Made by a program: the position numbers and the translations under genes. From positions 1-64,000 of the forward strand of contig DAIDLH010000062.1 of NCBI GenBank assembly GCA_027449605.1: DNA of 64,000 nt. Reading direction: 5' to 3'. Positions 36,643-46,282 of the stretch are shown piece after piece (position 1 is the stretch's first letter; the number at the start of each line of letters is the position of its first letter). This stretch comes from Candidatus Muproteobacteria bacterium (GTDB lineage: Bacteria; Pseudomonadota; Gammaproteobacteria; Acidiferrobacterales; Sulfurifustaceae). The notes under the pieces were generated by a model that saw only the letters and a list, made by a program, of their open reading frames with translations, was not told the DNA's origin and searched no databases.

Positions 36643-37628
36643 CGCCTGGATTCTTTCGAGTGCCAGGCCCAGGCCGTCTCGATAATCGTGCGCAGACTCT
36701 CGAACCGGGGTTTCCACCCGAGTTCCTTCCGGATTTTTCCTGAGTCGGCAACGAGCATTGCCGGATCACCGGCGCGCCTGTCGGCCGGTACCGTGGGAAT
36801 TTCATGGCCGGTTACCGCACGGGCAAGCTTGATGACTTCCTGCACCGAATGCCCCTTGCTGTTTCCAAGGTTATAGACGGCGTTGCCTCCACCCGTCATG
36901 AGGTGGCGCAACGCGAACAGATGGGCTTGTGCCAGATCGTTGACGTGCACGTAATCGCGTATGCAAGTGCCGTCCGGCGTCGGGTAGTCCGTGCCGAATA
37001 TTTTGATCGTCGCGCGCTCGCCGGTGGCGACCTGCAATATCAGCGGAATGAGATGGGTTTCGGGCTCGTGCCGCTCCCCTATCGTGCCGGACGGATCGGC
37101 GCCGGCGGCGTTGAAATAGCGCAACGACACATAGCGGAAATCGCTTGCGGCGGCGTTATCCGCCAACATCCGCTCCACCGCGAGTTTCGTGGCACCATAG
37201 GGGTTGGTGGGCACACAAGGATCGCCTTCGTGTAACGGCTGCGCCTCGCGCGGTTCTCCATAAACCGCCGCGGTGGATGAGAAAATAAAATTCCGAACGC
37301 CATGGCGCGCCATGGCGTCAAGCAACACCACGGTGTTTGCAACGTTATTCCGGTAGTAATCCAGCGGCTTGGACACCGATTCGCCGACGAGCGAAAAGGC
37401 GGCAAAATGCATGACGGCGGCGATCCGGTGCTGCGCAAAAACCCGATCCAGCTGCGCCGCGTCGCCCAGATCGCCTTGAATAAATGTTCCGCCAGGAACT
37501 AAATCACGGTGCCCGCGAGAAAGGTTATCCAGCACCACGACCGCATGACCGGCGTGCAGCAGATCCAGCACCATGTGCGAGCCGATATAGCCCGCGCCAC
37601 CGACAACGAGTATGGTTTCGTCAGCCAT
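36624..37628 (-). CDS. galE: UDP-glucose 4-epimerase
   Basis: The 334-residue extended SDR enzyme has the NAD motif VVGGAGYIGSHMV at residues 7-19, a catalytic Ser/Thr segment FSSTAAVYGEP, and YGATKLAVERML with the YxxxK pair. The C-terminal part has ADRRAGDPAMLVADSGKIRKELGW, all as in GalE. It interconverts UDP-glucose and UDP-galactose and would supply UDP-galactose to the locus. Its last bases overlap the terminator arm of the convergent DsrE3 gene. Confidence 0.93.
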   Translation of the reverse strand: MADETILVVGGAGYIGSHMVLDLLHAGHAVVVLDNLSRGHRDLVPGGTFIQGDLGDAAQLDRVFAQHRIAAVMHFAAFSLVGESVSKPLDYYRNNVANTVVLLDAMARHGVRNFIFSSTAAVYGEPREAQPLHEGDPCVPTNPYGATKLAVERMLADNAAASDFRYVSLRYFNAAGADPSGTIGERHEPETHLIPLILQVATGERATIKIFGTDYPTPDGTCIRDYVHVNDLAQAHLFALRHLMTGGGNAVYNLGNSKGHSVQEVIKLARAVTGHEIPTVPADRRAGDPAMLVADSGKIRKELGWKPRFESLRTIIETAWAWHSKESRRKKTSP

Positions 37629-37668
37629 GTCCAGACAACTCTATCTAGAATCCATATCAAAACTGTTT

Positions 37669-37796
37669 TCCCCTTCCCCTTGCGGGAGGGGGTTAGGGGG
37701 AGGGGGAAAACTGGATCGAACAAGATACTGAATTTCCCGAAGGTCTTTTTCACCCCCACCTGGCCCTCCCCCATCAAGGGGGAGGGAATCTAATTT
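37669..37796. repeat. Dispersed CCCTCTCCC-type palindromic repeat, copy 1
   Basis: A composite palindrome of G-rich and C-rich runs: CCCCTTGCGGGAGGGGG, then a middle part with AGATACTGAAT, then CCTCCCCCATCAAGGGGG. It resembles the element at 45355-45487, which shares GATACTGAAT and the paired runs. It lies between galE and the AAA ATPase gene. Confidence 0.6.
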
Positions 37797-37842
37797 TAAG
37801 ACAGGCTCTAGTCAGTTGATTTTCCGTCCGCCGGGAGAGGTA

Positions 37843-39099
37843 TCAGCCCCGACCGATCAGGGAGGTAAGCTTGAGAGTCAATTTACGCCCGATGTCCGAT
37901 ATAGCCCCGCTGACACCGGCCGAAGAGCTGTCATTGAACAGGACCGGGATCCGGCATTCTTCTCGTACCCGGTCGATCAACCGCTCCAGATCGTAGGGAC
38001 GGCGGGCAATGCCTTCGTCCAAATCCATCAGCAGCACTTCCACATTCTCTCCGCGCACTTGCGAGACAAGATCTTCGCCCACGGGAACCGCCGCGACAAC
38101 CTGAAACCCCGACCGCTCGAGGATGGCCTTGAGATAGCTGCGTTGTCTCTCCGAGTCTGAAGCAATCGCAACGCGCAATTTGTGTTTTGCGCCCTTGGCG
38201 GCGCGTCCATTTCCGCCCGCTGGAGACTCCTGTTCCGGCACGTCACCCGGGCTTGGGGTCGACTCTGTTTTATCGGACTGCTTGAGCGGTACGATTCGTC
38301 CCAGCTGCTTATCCCGCACGACATCCTCGGCCAGCTGCCTTCCGATATGCTGAGTCTGCTCGGCATATCCGTATACAAGCGTGGTGTCGCACAGAAGATT
38401 GATCAATCGCGGAGTACCGCCGCTGTAACGGAAAATGACGTCGCATGCTTCATCGTCGAATATGTCCGGATTTCCGCCGGCGATGCCGAGCCGATGGCGT
38501 ATATAGTTACGTGTCTCTTCGGCGTTGAGCGGCTCGAGGTTATAGTCCACCGCTATGCGCTGAGCAAACTGTTCCAGTCGCGGGTCTCTCAGGTTGTCGC
38601 GCAAGCCCGGTTGTCCGGCCAGTATCACCTGTAATATCTGATCCTTCTCGCTATTAACATTGGAGAGCATGCGCAGCTCTTCCAGGGCCTGATGGCTCAT
38701 GTTCTGCGCTTCATCGACAATCAGGATAACGCGCTTGTTTGCCGCATATTGCTTGATCAGGAAATCCATGAAGGTCTTGTACATGTCGACCTTGTCTTTG
38801 GTGGCGCACTCGAGGTTGAACGCCAGCAAAATCCACTGCAACAGTTCGCCGAATGACTGGTGCGTGTTGGTAATCAACCCGACTACCGTATCGCGCTCCA
38901 TCTGGTTGAGGAGCTGACGAATCAGCGTGGTTTTTCCGGTACCAATATCGCCCGAAATGACACTGAAACTGGCCTGGTTCATCAGGCCATACTCCAGCAG
39001 CGTCAGCGCCATGCGGTGCTTCTTGCTGGGATACAGAAATTCCGGATCGGGCAACAGCGAGAAAGGTTTGCTGCGAAAGCCGTAAAATGTCTCGTACAT
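37843..39099 (-). CDS. XrtA/PEP-CTERM-associated AAA ATPase with C-terminal receiver-like domain
   Basis: The 418-residue protein has an ExeA/AAA_22-type ATPase at about 1-265: MYETFYGFRSKPFSLLPDPE, Walker A SGDIGTGKTT (about 48-58), Walker B VILIVDEAQN. This is the exosortase-associated ATPase family TIGR03015, usually about 270 residues. A linker at about 265-305 leads to an extra domain at about 306-418 with LRVAIASDSERQRSYLKAIL and an Asp in LLMDLDE (about 359-361) that looks like a response-regulator receiver fold. It is followed, after two bases, by the tyrosine kinase gene. The extra domain is unusual. Confidence 0.88.
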   Translation of the reverse strand: MYETFYGFRSKPFSLLPDPEFLYPSKKHRMALTLLEYGLMNQASFSVISGDIGTGKTTLIRQLLNQMERDTVVGLITNTHQSFGELLQWILLAFNLECATKDKVDMYKTFMDFLIKQYAANKRVILIVDEAQNMSHQALEELRMLSNVNSEKDQILQVILAGQPGLRDNLRDPRLEQFAQRIAVDYNLEPLNAEETRNYIRHRLGIAGGNPDIFDDEACDVIFRYSGGTPRLINLLCDTTLVYGYAEQTQHIGRQLAEDVVRDKQLGRIVPLKQSDKTESTPSPGDVPEQESPAGGNGRAAKGAKHKLRVAIASDSERQRSYLKAILERSGFQVVAAVPVGEDLVSQVRGENVEVLLMDLDEGIARRPYDLERLIDRVREECRIPVLFNDSSSAGVSGAISDIGRKLTLKLTSLIGRG

Positions 39100-39101
39100 G
39101 A

Positions 39102-40013
39102 CTAATCTTTAGTCTTTCGCAGGCGATTGAGCCAGCCGGTCAACATCGTTCTGGTCAAAAGCACGCGATTTTGAAAACCGGGAAACCATTTTTTAGATGA
39201 GTCAGCGTCATCTTGCGACATCCTGGTCCAGGACTTGTTCAACACCGTGCCGATGACGTTGGTGCTCTGCTGCAGCATGTCTACGGCCCGCTTCGCGTCC
39301 TCCGCCTGGGTTTTACCATCCTCCACGACGAGCAAAGCCGCGTCGACATAAGGCGAGAACGCAAGCGCATCGGCTGCGCTCAATACCGGCGGCAAATCGA
39401 ACAATACGATCCTCGAGGGGTAACGCGCTTTCAGTTCCTCCACGAGCCTCGTCATCTTGGGCGAATTCAGCATTTCGGCGGAATTGCCGAGCGGCTTGCC
39501 TCCCGGCAATATCACAAAACCGGGAAACTCCTGGGGATGAACCAATAGCTCGGATAGCGGTTTGTTGCCCGTGAGGTAATCGCTCAACCCGTATTCCGCC
39601 TCTATGCCGAAATAGCGATGGATGCCGGGATGCCGAAGATCTGCGTCTACCAGCAGCACGGTATAGTTGACCTCCAGCGCCAGACTGGCCGCGAGATTGA
39701 TAGCCGTCAATGTCTTGCCTTCGTTAAGGCCGGGACTTGTGATGGCCAGGGAATTCCAGCCTTTTTCACGCAGACGCTGCAATACTTGCGTGCGCAATAT
39801 CTTGTACGCGTCGGAAAAGGCATCCTGATCCAGCCCGCAAATTATCCGCCTCGCCCGCAGAACGTCCTCAGCGACGTGCACCGTCCGAGTCTGTGTGTAG
39901 GTAACCGCTTCCGGAGCGCTTGCGTCGCCGGATTTCAGCGATGGTGTCGATACTCCACCCGATTGCTGCCGCTCTAATCGCGCTTTTTCAAGCGCCTGCT
40001 TGATCCGTTCCAT
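39102..40013 (-). CDS. XrtA-associated tyrosine autokinase (Wzc/CapB-like, P-loop)
   Basis: The 303-residue cytoplasmic P-loop kinase starts with MERIKQALEKARLER, as in TIGR03018. The Walker A region is ITSPGLNEGKTLTAINLA, Walker A' LLVDADLRHPGI and Walker B VLFDLPPVLSA. It controls polymer length together with the Wzz-like protein encoded next (66-base gap). The C-terminus (TGWLNRLRKTKD) lacks the tyrosine cluster typical of Wzc, so control by autophosphorylation may differ or be located elsewhere. Confidence 0.9.
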   Translation of the reverse strand: MERIKQALEKARLERQQSGGVSTPSLKSGDASAPEAVTYTQTRTVHVAEDVLRARRIICGLDQDAFSDAYKILRTQVLQRLREKGWNSLAITSPGLNEGKTLTAINLAASLALEVNYTVLLVDADLRHPGIHRYFGIEAEYGLSDYLTGNKPLSELLVHPQEFPGFVILPGGKPLGNSAEMLNSPKMTRLVEELKARYPSRIVLFDLPPVLSAADALAFSPYVDAALLVVEDGKTQAEDAKRAVDMLQQSTNVIGTVLNKSWTRMSQDDADSSKKWFPGFQNRVLLTRTMLTGWLNRLRKTKD

Positions 40014-40079
40014 AAATTGGGGCTGGTCAAATCAATTGTGTGCTGAATATAAACGGGGTATTGGGGGCGATAACCGTTT

Positions 40080-41834
40080 TTAACCGCCGACAACGTTGTC
40101 TACTTTGCGCAATCCTTTGAACCACAGTACATCCAGTGGGGTCCAGAAGAAATGAACGAGCACAAGAAACAATACAAAACTGCTCGCTAAAACTGTAATA
40201 ACGATTCTTTTTGTTTTCACGATATGCGCGATGTCTTCGTCGTTACGCAGATACGGAATCACCGACAGGGGCGGCGCTTCCAGCACCGCTATCACGCCGC
40301 GCGCGCCACGAACCGAGCTGTCCATGCTCTCGCCGACCGCGGCATATCCTATGCCACCGGCCATGGACAACAAGAACCCCAAAATGATGATCGCCGGACG
40401 ATTTGGTTTTACCGGCTGTTCCGGAAGCTGCGGAGGATCGATCAGGGAGAAACGTTCGCCTTTGCGTTCTTTCTCCATTTCCTGACCGACCTGGGCCTCG
40501 TTTCGTTTCGAGGAAATCTCCTGATATCGCTTCACGGAATTATCGTAGTCCCTCGTAAGCTCCAGGTATTTGCGTTCAACCTCAGGGGCCTGTTGCAAGC
40601 GCTTTTCATATTCAGCAACCTTTACTCTCAATGAATCGCGCTGCGCGGCAATCGCCTGCATCTGGCTTTTGATTCCTTCAAGCTGGGCCTGAAAAGTAAG
40701 ATAAGCGGGGTTATCCGGCTTTTCCTTGGCCACTTCCGTCTCAGGCGCGGGCTTTTGCTTGATGGCGGCTTCCTGAGCTGCCACGGCCTTCTCCAGGCGG
40801 ATAACATCCGGATGATCGGGCGAGTATTTTTCCCGTGCCGTAGCGAGCTGGGCGCGCAAAGCGGCAAGTGCTTTGGCCTGTTCGGATGAAGAATCAACCG
40901 AGCCGGTTTTTTTTTCCAAAACTTCGATTTGGCGCCGTAAACGGACCACATCCGGATGATCGGGTGCATATTTAGCCGTTGCACTGATATATTGCGACCG
41001 CAGCATTTTGATCTGTGTCACGGGGTCTAATACCCGGTCACCACTGTCATCGACCGTGGGGGTCATCGGATTGATTTGCGCCAACTGCCCTTCCAGATAA
41101 AATTTGCGATCATCCAAGGAACGCGCCTGACTCTCCAGGTCGCTCAGGTCCCTCTCAGCACGCTCCCTCAGCTGCATGTTAAGTTGAGTCAACTCCGGAA
41201 GACGACCCGCGTTCTTTTCCTTGAAGGCAGCAAGTTGCGTTTCGAGTTCGCCGATATGCTGATGAAGCCTGTCAGCCTCCGTGTTGAGAAAGGAATACGT
41301 TTCAGACGCTTTTTCGGTCCGATTCTTGAGATTTTCGTTCAAGTAAAGGGTGGTCAGTTCATTGGCAACCTTCTGGGCGACTTCAGCGCCTTCGCCATCA
41401 AATGACAAGGTAAAAGCAATGGTTGCCGGCGTCGGGCGACCGGTGCGAGGGTCGACCACATCCGCGTTGATCATGTCCACTTTGACATCGTTACGCATGC
41501 GATCGAGGATATCTTCGGTCGTTTCCACCTTGCGTTTTTTGTGATAAAGATCGTATTTCTCGATGATCTGCATGAGATTGGCGCGCGTCATGACACGCTG
41601 CGTGATCGTCTGAATACGCTGCGTGGCATAACTCGTGATTGTCGATCTGATCAGGTCGGGCGGAATTTCCTGCTCCTCGATCAGGATGGTTGCCGTTGAG
41701 CGGTACACCGGAGGCCATAACACCGCCGCGATAACGCTGACGACAAAAATCACCGCCGCGACGGATAGAATCGATGTCCGGCGCCGGCGAAACGCGTCGA
41801 GATAATCTCTTAATTCTTTGGTCTGCTCTTCCAT
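40080..41834 (-). CDS. XrtA-system chain-length determinant (Wzz/GumC-like)
   Basis: The 584-residue inner membrane protein has a Wzz domain with an N-terminal helix (about 20-40, ILSVAAVIFVVSVIAAVLWP), a long periplasmic coiled coil, and C-terminal helices (about 480-500 and 545-565). Two KYAPDHPDVV/KYSPDHPDVIRLE repeats stand in the coiled coil, as in TIGR03007. The PXQPVKPNRP-type motif is seen as LPEQPVKPNRPAII. It sets polymer length with the tyrosine kinase next door. Confidence 0.92.
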   Translation of the reverse strand: MEEQTKELRDYLDAFRRRRTSILSVAAVIFVVSVIAAVLWPPVYRSTATILIEEQEIPPDLIRSTITSYATQRIQTITQRVMTRANLMQIIEKYDLYHKKRKVETTEDILDRMRNDVKVDMINADVVDPRTGRPTPATIAFTLSFDGEGAEVAQKVANELTTLYLNENLKNRTEKASETYSFLNTEADRLHQHIGELETQLAAFKEKNAGRLPELTQLNMQLRERAERDLSDLESQARSLDDRKFYLEGQLAQINPMTPTVDDSGDRVLDPVTQIKMLRSQYISATAKYAPDHPDVVRLRRQIEVLEKKTGSVDSSSEQAKALAALRAQLATAREKYSPDHPDVIRLEKAVAAQEAAIKQKPAPETEVAKEKPDNPAYLTFQAQLEGIKSQMQAIAAQRDSLRVKVAEYEKRLQQAPEVERKYLELTRDYDNSVKRYQEISSKRNEAQVGQEMEKERKGERFSLIDPPQLPEQPVKPNRPAIIILGFLLSMAGGIGYAAVGESMDSSVRGARGVIAVLEAPPLSVIPYLRNDEDIAHIVKTKRIVITVLASSFVLFLVLVHFFWTPLDVLWFKGLRKVDNVVGG

Positions 41835-41943
41835 TTTGCGAACTTCAATTTCAGTTTACATGTTTCAAAGTTGGCTGATTTTACAGCCTTGCGCGCCTGG
41901 GTGCTTGCACAATTGCATTATCTCAATATTAAGTCATTGATTC

Positions 41944-43188
41944 TTATCTCGAAACGCTCATCCTGGGCCAGGCATATCGCACGGTCAAATAAGTGGCATT
42001 CGATGAGGCCGGCTCATTCTCAACCGCCCGTTTGATATACGTATACCGGTAAGTTAAATCCGCGCTCCATTCCTGCATCCACATCCAATGCAAGCCGGGT
42101 TCGATTGTATAAAAATGACTATTGACGCTTGCTACATTACCCGTTTCCGAGCTGGACTTATAATTTCTTGCGGAAATGTTTCCCGTCAGCTTTGAAGAAA
42201 ACTGTCGGCTAAGCGTTACATTCTGCGAGTCGGTTTGTATCTGTGCCCCCAGTCCGCTGGGATTAACTTCCCTGCGAAAGCCGACCTGAAGTCGGGTCGT
42301 TTCATATTTTTTTTCCAGACTGCCGTTGAATGTTGAGCTCGATCCTTTACTAAACACTGTTGCATTGACAAACTGAATACAACGCCCCGAAGGCCCCAAC
42401 GTAACGGTGCAAACAAACCCGATTTGTTCGTTGGAAGTCTTGCGCGCGCCTGCCGACAGGGTCCCACGAACGGTTTCAGAAAACGTCCGCGTGATACCGG
42501 CCTGATACAAGGCACTTTTAGATTCAAAAGTCGTCGCGGGGACATTGAAAATGGAATACCCGGCAGAAAAGAAAATCTGGTCCTTGGGGTCGAACTGATT
42601 CGTCAACTGGGCGGAAACAGCGCGCGTGCTGTAATCAAAACGCCCGACTCTTTTTCCATCCACATAAGAAACGCTATTGAATGAATAGGTAAGTTGCAAT
42701 TGCGTCAATTCATTCATTGCCCAAGTCCACGAAGGATTTACACTGCGTGTATCGTATGCCTTTTGAACCTGGATCAGGACTGCGTCCGGGTTGATCTGCT
42801 CACTGGCAAGCGTTGAACTCTTCGACATCGATCCAGCTACCTGCCAAGTGCTGCGCTCGGTTCTGTAGGATGTGAGCAGGTTGTAATACCGATCATCTCT
42901 GTCCAGGCCGCTCTCGCCGGAAAATCGTTTTTGCACCGCTTCCACGCTACCGGTAATCTGCCAGATGTCTGAACTCACTCCCAAGTCCAGCCTGGGTGAA
43001 ACCGTGGAACCCGTAACGCTGTTGTGCGGCTGTATTGTCAACCGGGCGTTGTCATTGTGCTCCAGACCTGCGCGCACGGAAGGTTGAGATGACCATTCCG
43101 CCGCCTGGGCTGAACGCGGATCAGACACTATAAGCGGCACACAAACTACCCATGACAAAATCGCAATAAAATAGAACGGTACGCGCAT
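41944..43188 (-). CDS. PEP-CTERM-locus outer membrane beta-barrel protein (TIGR03016-like)
   Basis: The 414-residue protein has a signal peptide (to about residue 30, AQAA) and an all-beta body with alternating aromatic strands. These run from VRAGLEHNDNARLT to HWMWMQEWSADLTYRYTYI and the closing YLTVRYAWPRMSVSR. It fits the exosortase-associated barrel TIGR03016, a likely outer membrane pore for polymer export. It opens the minus-strand set of barrel, chain-length protein, tyrosine kinase and ATPase genes, with a 365-base gap before it. Confidence 0.82.
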   Translation of the reverse strand: MRVPFYFIAILSWVVCVPLIVSDPRSAQAAEWSSQPSVRAGLEHNDNARLTIQPHNSVTGSTVSPRLDLGVSSDIWQITGSVEAVQKRFSGESGLDRDDRYYNLLTSYRTERSTWQVAGSMSKSSTLASEQINPDAVLIQVQKAYDTRSVNPSWTWAMNELTQLQLTYSFNSVSYVDGKRVGRFDYSTRAVSAQLTNQFDPKDQIFFSAGYSIFNVPATTFESKSALYQAGITRTFSETVRGTLSAGARKTSNEQIGFVCTVTLGPSGRCIQFVNATVFSKGSSSTFNGSLEKKYETTRLQVGFRREVNPSGLGAQIQTDSQNVTLSRQFSSKLTGNISARNYKSSSETGNVASVNSHFYTIEPGLHWMWMQEWSADLTYRYTYIKRAVENEPASSNATYLTVRYAWPRMSVSR

Positions 43189-43554
43189 TTAAGACCAGAT
43201 CCAAAAGGGTCTCGCTGGGCTACGTCCAGCTATTGAATAGTCGCGTAGGGAACAATACCGCCAGGTCTTTGTGTCGGAGGTGCATACTGAAACCGGTGTA
43301 TTCTGAAGACCTGCTTTTGTTAACCCGTCTTGATGTTTTTGTGCACGACTGGCTCGAATGCTGCGTACGCCTTGAATATGATCTCGACTGCGGTCACCAG
43401 CTTTCCTGCGGGGACCGAGAAAGTCTACTTGAATCCGGTCGTAAAGTCTTGTTTATCAAGCTAAGCGTGGATATTTCGGTATTTCCATACAGGATTACCG
43501 TTTTTCCGTGGCAAAACAATGCCTTTCGATAAGCATTCTAGCGTTAAAAAACGG
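43189..43554 (-). promoter_or_regulatory. Gene-free interval between rnhB and the beta-barrel gene
   Basis: I see no convincing gene in these 366 bases. A plus-strand open frame at about 43233-43532 has no domain and no ribosome site. The interval separates the envelope core cluster from the exopolysaccharide locus and should hold the promoter of the beta-barrel gene. Confidence 0.3.
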
Positions 43555-44145
43555 TTAACCCAGCAGCCTGCGGACGGGGGCAAAACTGCGTCGGTGGATG
43601 GAACTTACGCCAAGCGTCTCCAGAGACAGCAGATGCGCCGGGGTCGGATACCCCTTATGACGGGAAAAACCGTACCCCGGAAAACGCCTGTCCAGCTCAT
43701 CCATCTCGGCATCGCGCGCGACCTTGGCCAGAATCGAAGCCGCTGAGATTGCCGGAACCGTGGCATCTCCTCGAACTACTGTCTTTACAGTACAGCCAAG
43801 CTCGGGCACCTGATTGCCGTCCACCAGTACTAGTTCCGGAGTCAGTGAAAGTGCTTCGACTGCGCGTTTCATGGCCAGCAGACTGGCCTGCAATATATTG
43901 AGCCGGTCGATTTCTTCCACTTCTGCCCTGCCCAGTGCCCAGCAAAGCGCGCGTTCGCGTATCAGGCGTGCCAGGACTTCGCGCCGACCGGCACTCAAGA
44001 CTTTGGAATCCGCCAGACCCTCGATAGGTTTTGCTCCGTCGAGGATCACCGCCGCAGCAATGACGGGCCCGGCGAGCGGACCACGGCCTGCCTCATCGAC
44101 GCCTGCAATGTAATTTCCGCGCATGGACGGTTTCGCGATATTCAT
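43555..44145 (-). CDS. rnhB: Ribonuclease HII
   Basis: The 196-residue enzyme has the RNase HII pattern: [14 protein letters not shown] with the first acidic pair, [11 protein letters not shown] with the catalytic Asp, and [18 protein letters not shown]. It cuts RNA in RNA-DNA hybrids and single ribonucleotides in DNA. Its start overlaps the lpxB stop by four bases, the standard proteobacterial order. dnaE, which often follows, is absent; the locus changes to exopolysaccharide genes instead. Confidence 0.96.
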   Translation of the reverse strand: MNIAKPSMRGNYIAGVDEAGRGPLAGPVIAAAVILDGAKPIEGLADSKVLSAGRREVLARLIRERALCWALGRAEVEEIDRLNILQASLLAMKRAVEALSLTPELVLVDGNQVPELGCTVKTVVRGDATVPAISAASILAKVARDAEMDELDRRFPGYGFSRHKGYPTPAHLLSLETLGVSSIHRRSFAPVRRLLG

Positions 44146-45332
44146 GACGAGGGCGATGCGCCGGTCTTCGCCGGTCGCGGGCGCGTCTTCAGCACCCGGA
44201 GCACGGCCTCCGCTGCTCGCATGCTGGCGTTACGGCGAAGCGAATGGTGTATTCCCGCGAGCACGGTCCTGACATTTCTGGCTTTATCGCGATGGTTCAG
44301 ATAATCCTCGATTGCCATGCCCAGTTTTTCCGGTACGGCGTCAAGCTGCATCAGTTCCGGAACGATTTTCCTGCCGGCCAGTATGTTAGGCAAGGCATAA
44401 AGATCGACGTGCAAAAAGGGCCTGATCAGCAAATAGGAGACCCATGACATTTTGTAGGTGACGACCATCGGTTTTCTGAGCAAAGCCGCCTCGAGCGTGG
44501 CGGTACCGGAGGCGAGAAGCACGACATCCGACGCGGCCATGGCCTCGCGCGAGAGATTCGCCACGATGGTAACAGGCAAAAACCAGGCGCCATGACGATA
44601 AAGAGAACGTTCGAAAATCTCCCTGGTTTCGGCGCTCACGAACGGAGCAACGAAATGGATTTCAGGATGCCGCTTGTGCAGCCACAAGGCGGTCTTCACG
44701 AACAGATCGGCATGACGTTCCAGCTCGCTGAGCCGACTTCCCGGCAACAAAGCGATTACCGGGCCCTTCGCGGGCAAATGCAGCTGGCGACGCAACGCCG
44801 CCATATTTGATTTTTCGTCGATCTGGTCCGCCAGGGGGTGCCCGACGAACGTCACCGGAACACGATGTTTTTTGTAAAGGCTCGCTTCGAACGGAAACAG
44901 CGTCAACATGTGATCCACGGCGCGCTTGATCCGGCGTATGCGATATCTGCGCCAGGCCCATACCGTGGGACTCACATAATGCATGGTCAGGATGCCCGCT
45001 GACTTGAGTTTCTCTTCCAGAACGAGGTTAAAGTCCGGCACGTCGATGCCGATGAAAATATCCGGGGGGTTTTTCAGATAATGCTCGACCAGCTTGTTGC
45101 GTATGCCGAGAATTTCGGGATATTTTCCGACGGCATCGAGGCCGATGATGGAAAGCTTCTCCATGGAAAAGATACTGCGACAACCGAGAGCCTGCATCAG
45201 CGGCCCGCCGATGCCTTCGAAGGAAATCTGCGGGAGGCGTTCGCGCAATGCGCGCATCAGGCCGGCGCCGAGCAGATCGCCGGATGTCTCTCCGGCGACG
45301 ATACCGATCCTAACTCTGGATTTTCCCGCCAC
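44142..45332 (-). CDS. lpxB: Lipid-A-disaccharide synthase
   Basis: The 396-residue GT19 enzyme has [17 protein letters not shown] at the N-terminus, [32 protein letters not shown] and [13 protein letters not shown], all characteristic of LpxB. It joins UDP-diacyl-glucosamine and lipid X to make lipid A disaccharide. It overlaps rnhB by four bases. A palindromic repeat separates it from lpxA. Confidence 0.97.
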   Translation of the reverse strand: MAGKSRVRIGIVAGETSGDLLGAGLMRALRERLPQISFEGIGGPLMQALGCRSIFSMEKLSIIGLDAVGKYPEILGIRNKLVEHYLKNPPDIFIGIDVPDFNLVLEEKLKSAGILTMHYVSPTVWAWRRYRIRRIKRAVDHMLTLFPFEASLYKKHRVPVTFVGHPLADQIDEKSNMAALRRQLHLPAKGPVIALLPGSRLSELERHADLFVKTALWLHKRHPEIHFVAPFVSAETREIFERSLYRHGAWFLPVTIVANLSREAMAASDVVLLASGTATLEAALLRKPMVVTYKMSWVSYLLIRPFLHVDLYALPNILAGRKIVPELMQLDAVPEKLGMAIEDYLNHRDKARNVRTVLAGIHHSLRRNASMRAAEAVLRVLKTRPRPAKTGASPSS

Positions 45333-45354
45333 GGACTAGCAGGATACTGAATAA

Positions 45355-45487
45355 CTCCCTCTCCCTTGATAGGAGAGGGCGGGGGTGAGGGTGATACATC
45401 TGCGGTTAATGGATAACGCCATGATTCGTTGAGTTGCCTTATTGTTTCCCCTCACCCCGCCCCTCTCCCGCAAGGGGAGAGGGAACC
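45355..45487. repeat. Dispersed CCCTCTCCC-type palindromic repeat, copy 2
   Basis: CTCCCTCTCCC.. AGGAGAGGGCGGGGGTGAGGG at the left and CCCCTCACCCCGCCCCTCTCCC.. GGGGAGAGGG at the right form a long inverted repeat with inner stem-loops. It lies in the lpxB-lpxA gap and shares GATACTGAAT and the paired runs with the copy at 37669-37796. Confidence 0.65.
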
Positions 45488-45511
45488 TTGTCACTGACTT
45501 TTTCACAACTG

Positions 45512-46282
45512 CTAGCGAACGATGCCGCGTTCGGAACGCTTGATGAACGCCACGAAATGCGCGACCTCTTTGCAGTCCCTGGTTATGGGCTCCAGCTGTT
45601 CGATGGCTTCGCTCAGACCAAGATCGGACTTATAAAGGATCTTGTACGCCTTGCGCAGCGCCTCGATCGACGCTTCGGAAAAATTGCGGCGCTTCAGGCC
45701 GCGTACGTTGAGTCCGTGCGGCGCCGCGGTATTGCCGGCGACCAGCAGGTACGGCGGAATGTCCTTGAACGTGACGGTGCTGATGCCGGTCATGACGTGT
45801 GCGCCGACGCGGCAGAACTGGTGGATCATGCTGAACCCGCCGAAAATGACCTGGTCTTCCACCGTCACGTGGCCCGCCAGGCTGGTGCCGTTGGCGAAGA
45901 TGGTGCGATTGCCGACGTGACAGTCATGCGCCACGTGGCAGTAGGCCATGATGAAATTGTCATCGCCCACTTGCGTAACGCCGCCGCCCCCGACCGTGCC
46001 GCGATTGAAAGTGCAGTATTCGCGGATGATATTGCGGTCGCCGATTTCCAGACGCGTCGGCTCGCCCTTGTAACCCAGGTGTTGCGGCGCCTCGCCGAGC
46101 GAGCAGAACTGGTAAATCCTGTTGTCCCGGCCGATGCGCGCCGGCCCGTTGACCACCACATGCGGGCCGATCCAGGTGTTGTCGCCGATCTCGACGCCAG
46201 GACCGATAATACTGAATGCGCCGACCGCTGCATTTTTTCCGATTTTTGCGCCCGGATCGACGATGGCTTGGGGATGTATCAC
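45512..46282 (-). CDS. lpxA: UDP-N-acetylglucosamine acyltransferase
   Basis: The 256-residue left-handed beta-helix protein has MIHPQAIVDPGAKIG, IGPHVVVNGPARIGRDNRI, CHVAHDCHVGNRTIFANG (catalytic His) and GGFSMIHQFCRVGAHVM, all hallmarks of LpxA. It adds the first hydroxyacyl chain to UDP-GlcNAc. It directly follows fabZ with no gap. Confidence 0.97.
   Translation of the reverse strand: MIHPQAIVDPGAKIGKNAAVGAFSIIGPGVEIGDNTWIGPHVVVNGPARIGRDNRIYQFCSLGEAPQHLGYKGEPTRLEIGDRNIIREYCTFNRGTVGGGGVTQVGDDNFIMAYCHVAHDCHVGNRTIFANGTSLAGHVTVEDQVIFGGFSMIHQFCRVGAHVMTGISTVTFKDIPPYLLVAGNTAAPHGLNVRGLKRRNFSEASIEALRKAYKILYKSDLGLSEAIEQLEPITRDCKEVAHFVAFIKRSERGIVR

Noticed and set aside
43233-43532. A 99-codon frame between the two clusters
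   Set aside because: No domain, no ribosome site, and amino acid usage unlike a real protein.
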